A DNA stretch of 47,979 nucleotides, from positions 1 through 47,979 of the forward strand of contig NZ_JACRMG010000011.1 in NCBI RefSeq assembly GCF_016219575.1, written 5' to 3'. Below are positions 45,744 through 47,979 of this stretch, in pieces. This stretch comes from Bradyrhizobium sp. Its GTDB lineage: Bacteria; Pseudomonadota; Alphaproteobacteria; Rhizobiales; Xanthobacteraceae. Position numbers and translations under genes: made by a program. Position 1 is the first letter of the stretch. Every line of letters begins with the position of its first letter. A model generated the notes under the pieces. That model was given only the letters and a program-made list of their open reading frames with translations. It made no database searches and was not told the DNA's origin.

Positions 45744-46907
45744 TCACGCGGCGTTGTCGGTTGATTTCTGCTGGTTCAGTTCGGTGCGTACGGAAGCGGT
45801 GTCGGCGCCGAGCACCGGCACCTTCAGCCCCTCGCCGATATTGCCGCCGTTCCATTCCACCGGCAGCGCGGGAACGCGGAACGGTTTGCCGTCGGCGTTG
45901 AAATTGTTGACCAGCCCGCCCGGCCGCAGCACATGCGGATCCCTCAGCAAATCCTCGGGCCGGTTGATCGGCGAGAAGCAGATGTTGAGGAGATCGAGCC
46001 GCTCGGAGAGTTCGGCCACATTCCAGCGTTTGATCTCGGCCGCGACGCGCGGAAGGATGCGCGAGCGCGCGAGAATGCGGTCGGTGGTGGTGCGCAAGTC
46101 GGGATCGTCGAGAAATTCCTGCAGACCGAACTCCTTGCAGAAGCTTTGCCAATGGCCCTCGGTGACGACGCCGATGAAGATGCGCTCCTCGCCCGCGGTA
46201 TCGAAAATGTCGTAGATCGGCCAGGCGTGCTCGCGCTCCGGCATCGAGCGCGGCTTGTTGCCCGTCATTTCATATTCGACCATGTGCTGCGCGACCAGGA
46301 ACAGGCAGTTCTCGAACAGGCCGATGCGGATGTCGGCGCCGTCTTTGGCGCCGCCGCGCTTCTGGTAGAGCGCGGCCAGGATCGAGATCGCGCCGAACAT
46401 ACCGCCCATGATGTCGTTGGCGGAGGAGCCGACGCGCTGCGGCTTCTCGCGGGTGCCGGTCATGGCGGCCAGCCCCGACATCATCTGCACGACCTCGTCG
46501 AGCGCCGGACGGTGTTCGTAGGGACCGGACAGGAATCCCTTGTGACCGCAGACGATAAGACCCGGGTACCGCTGGCGCAGCTCATCCGGACCGAGCCCCT
46601 GCTTCTCCAGCTGCCCGTCGCGGAAATTCTCGACGAACACGTCGGCACTGGCGAGCAGGGCGTGCATGGTGTCGCGGTCTTCGGCCTTGGCGAAATCCAG
46701 CACCACGCTGCGCTTGCCGCGGTTGAACAGCGGAAAGAAGGAGACGCCCATGCCGCCGAGGCTGCGGGTCTTGTCGCCGGACGGCGGCTCGACCTTGATC
46801 ACCTCGGCGCCGAGCTGCGCCAGGATCATACCGCAGGTCGGGCCCATCACCATGTGGGTCATCTCGATGACCCTCACGCCCGCAAGCGGCAATTCCGTCC
46901 CGGCCAT
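45744..46907 (-). CDS. CaiB/BaiF family CoA-transferase (operon with HMGL)
   Basis: A 387-residue class III CoA-transferase: GVRVIEMTHMVMGPTCGMILAQLGAEVIKVEPPSGD (in parts), RGKRSVVLDF, and SSANDIMGGMFGA containing the Asp expected at the catalytic position. Followed directly by the HMG-CoA-lyase-like gene: a CoA-transferase feeding a lyase suggests catabolism of a free 3-hydroxy dicarboxylic acid such as 3-hydroxy-3-methylglutarate, citramalate or an analogue. GGGAGAAA lies before ATG 46907. Confidence 0.92.
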   Translation of the reverse strand: MAGTELPLAGVRVIEMTHMVMGPTCGMILAQLGAEVIKVEPPSGDKTRSLGGMGVSFFPLFNRGKRSVVLDFAKAEDRDTMHALLASADVFVENFRDGQLEKQGLGPDELRQRYPGLIVCGHKGFLSGPYEHRPALDEVVQMMSGLAAMTGTREKPQRVGSSANDIMGGMFGAISILAALYQKRGGAKDGADIRIGLFENCLFLVAQHMVEYEMTGNKPRSMPEREHAWPIYDIFDTAGEERIFIGVVTEGHWQSFCKEFGLQEFLDDPDLRTTTDRILARSRILPRVAAEIKRWNVAELSERLDLLNICFSPINRPEDLLRDPHVLRPGGLVNNFNADGKPFRVPALPVEWNGGNIGEGLKVPVLGADTASVRTELNQQKSTDNAA

Positions 46908-47077
46908 GCGTTTCTCCCTGTTCAGCGCAGGTTCATTGAAGCCCAGAATACGCCGATGAGGCAGGCCCTGAAAACATATTCAGCCCGCACAAACGCATGG
47001 GGAACGGCGCCCTTGCCGAAGAGCCCCGCCATATCTACTTCTCGCCGGGTGTTTTTGACCTGAGAGGTTGGACTGCC

Positions 47078-47827
47078 ATGTTGGATGCCGCCGTCAAGGC
47101 GCTTTCGCAAATCCTGTCGCCGCCGATGCGCTCGATCCTGTGGCGCTCGATCGGGCTCGCGCTGGTGCTGATCACGGTGCTCGCCGTCGGCCTGCAGCGG
47201 CTGCTCAGCTGGTTCGCCGTCAATGGCGAGGCCTGGCTGGAGGCGCTGCTCGGCCCCAGCTTTCACGCCTCGATCAATATCCTGGCCTGGATCGTCTCGA
47301 TCGCAGCCGGCCTCGGCATCGTGCTGGGCGGCATCTTCCTGATGCCGGCGATCACGTCGCTGGTGGCGAGCGTGTTCGTCGACGAGGTCGCCGAGCATGT
47401 CGAGCGCGAGCATTATCCGGCGGAACAGCCCGGCACAGCGCTGCCGCTCGGCGTCGCCATTCCCGACGGCATCAAGACGGCGCTGCTCACGGTGCTGGTC
47501 TATCTGATCGCGCTGCCCTTCGTGCTGTTCCTGGGCGCGGGCTTCCTGATCTTCTTCATTGCGACCGCCTGGCTGCTCGGCCGCGAGTATTTCCAGCTGG
47601 CGGCGATGCGGTTCCGCTCGCCCGCGGAAGCCAGGGCTATGCGCAAGCATCATGCGGCAACCGTGTTCACCGCGGGTCTCTTCATCGCGGCGTTCGTCTC
47701 GATCCCGATCGTCAACCTCGCCACACCGGTGTTCGGCATGGCATTCATGGTCCACATGCACAAGCGCCTCTCCGGCCCGCGGCCCGAGTTGATCGAGCCG
47801 GCGCGGAAGGCAGGCGTGCCGGTGTGA
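47078..47827 (+). CDS. EI24/CysZ-like membrane protein
   Basis: A 249-residue membrane protein of the EI24 family (PF07264 type): hydrophobic segments SIGLALVLITVLAVGLQRLL, ILAWIVSIAAGLGIVLGG, the long LVASVFVDEVAEHVEREHYP element, and later TVLVYLIALPFVLFLGAGFLIFF with the REYFQLAAMR motif. The related CysZ is a sulfate transporter; a role for this branch is unclear. GAGAGG lies before ATG 47078. Confidence 0.9.
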   Translation: MLDAAVKALSQILSPPMRSILWRSIGLALVLITVLAVGLQRLLSWFAVNGEAWLEALLGPSFHASINILAWIVSIAAGLGIVLGGIFLMPAITSLVASVFVDEVAEHVEREHYPAEQPGTALPLGVAIPDGIKTALLTVLVYLIALPFVLFLGAGFLIFFIATAWLLGREYFQLAAMRFRSPAEARAMRKHHAATVFTAGLFIAAFVSIPIVNLATPVFGMAFMVHMHKRLSGPRPELIEPARKAGVPV

Positions 47828-47949
47828 ATTCCCCCTCTCCCCGCTCTTGCGCAGGGCTGTCCGGGGAAGTTTAGCCATAGCAGAACTCGATTTGATTGGG
47901 TTGGGCTCTGGGTTTTGCCCGGCTTGGATTTACGGGTGGAGGTTTGTCG

Positions 47950-47979
47950 ATGGTGGCAATGGAGCGCCGGGTGAAGAGG
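47950..47979 (+). CDS. start of a gene cut by the window edge
   Basis: GGAGG at 47938-47942 lies 7 bases before ATG 47950; ten codons (MVAMERRVKR) are visible. The 70 bases upstream hold a possible promoter and GTCCGGGGAAG at about 47869, which could belong to an insertion-sequence end, but this cannot be shown from here. The product is unknown. Confidence 0.45.
   Translation, partial: MVAMERRVKR

Overview
The window is a GC-rich chromosomal segment of an alphaproteobacterium, most probably a Bradyrhizobium-type member of the Nitrobacteraceae. This rests on gene content and order (aroA/cmk/rpsA; nrnC-lptC-lptA-lptB-rpoN-hpf-ptsN; infC, rpmI-rplT, pheS-pheT), on a ROSE-type RNA thermometer before a small heat-shock gene, and on several families of palindromic intergenic repeats of the kind scattered through Bradyrhizobium genomes. 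No genome search was run, so the genus is an inference.

Layout. 1-7.5 kb: rpsA, cmk and aroA on the minus strand, with an accessory block between aroA and cmk: a TRAP-like/Bug solute receptor broken by one in-frame TAG, and a nucleotidyltransferase-fold gene overlapping an unknown partner. A TIGR02300 acidic protein and tRNA-Ala(GGC) follow. 7.5-10 kb: the divergent ohrR/ohr organic-peroxide pair with a perfect palindromic operator, then a CaiB/BaiF CoA-transferase. 10.2-14.6 kb: ugpBAEC, a glycerol-3-phosphate ABC importer with a candidate PHO box, whose gene junctions carry two different palindromic repeats. 14.7-15.4 kb: a small two-gene module of an unknown protein plus a HEPN-like protein. 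15.6-16.4 kb: ROSE element, small heat-shock protein and DUF1150. 16.7-24.7 kb: a TPR-methyltransferase, then the ptsN-hpf-rpoN-lptB-lptA-lptC-nrnC cluster on the minus strand. 24.9-31.5 kb: tRNA-Leu(CAG), an NDUFA9-like SDR protein, uppP, a GST, queG, a thioesterase-like protein, a SnoaL-like protein and an alpha/beta hydrolase, interspersed with palindromic repeats. 31.7-38.6 kb: infC with an AUU start, a small exported protein, rpmI-rplT, then pheS-ASCH-pheT-TSUP with overlapping or near-abutting genes. 38.5-48 kb: a Dph6-like ATP pyrophosphatase overlapping a Tat-exported flavin amine oxidase, a YiiX-like cysteine hydrolase, csoR and a copper P-type ATPase sharing an operator, an HMG-CoA-lyase-like/CoA-transferase pair, an EI24-family membrane protein, and the first codons of a gene cut by the window edge.

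How the parts work together. Most of the window is core machinery: translation (S1, IF3, L35, L20, PheRS, two tRNAs, queuosine synthesis, hibernation factor), lipopolysaccharide export and undecaprenyl recycling, sigma-54 with PTS-Ntr, and aromatic amino acid synthesis. Three stress circuits can be read directly from DNA: OhrR/Ohr, CsoR/copper ATPase and ROSE/small Hsp. The least explained parts are the two small accessory modules (4.4-5.4 kb and 14.7-15.4 kb), a 50-residue exported peptide gene facing cmk, the ASCH gene inside the pheST operon, and the Dph6-like/amine-oxidase pair. I see no CRISPR array, prophage or complete insertion sequence.
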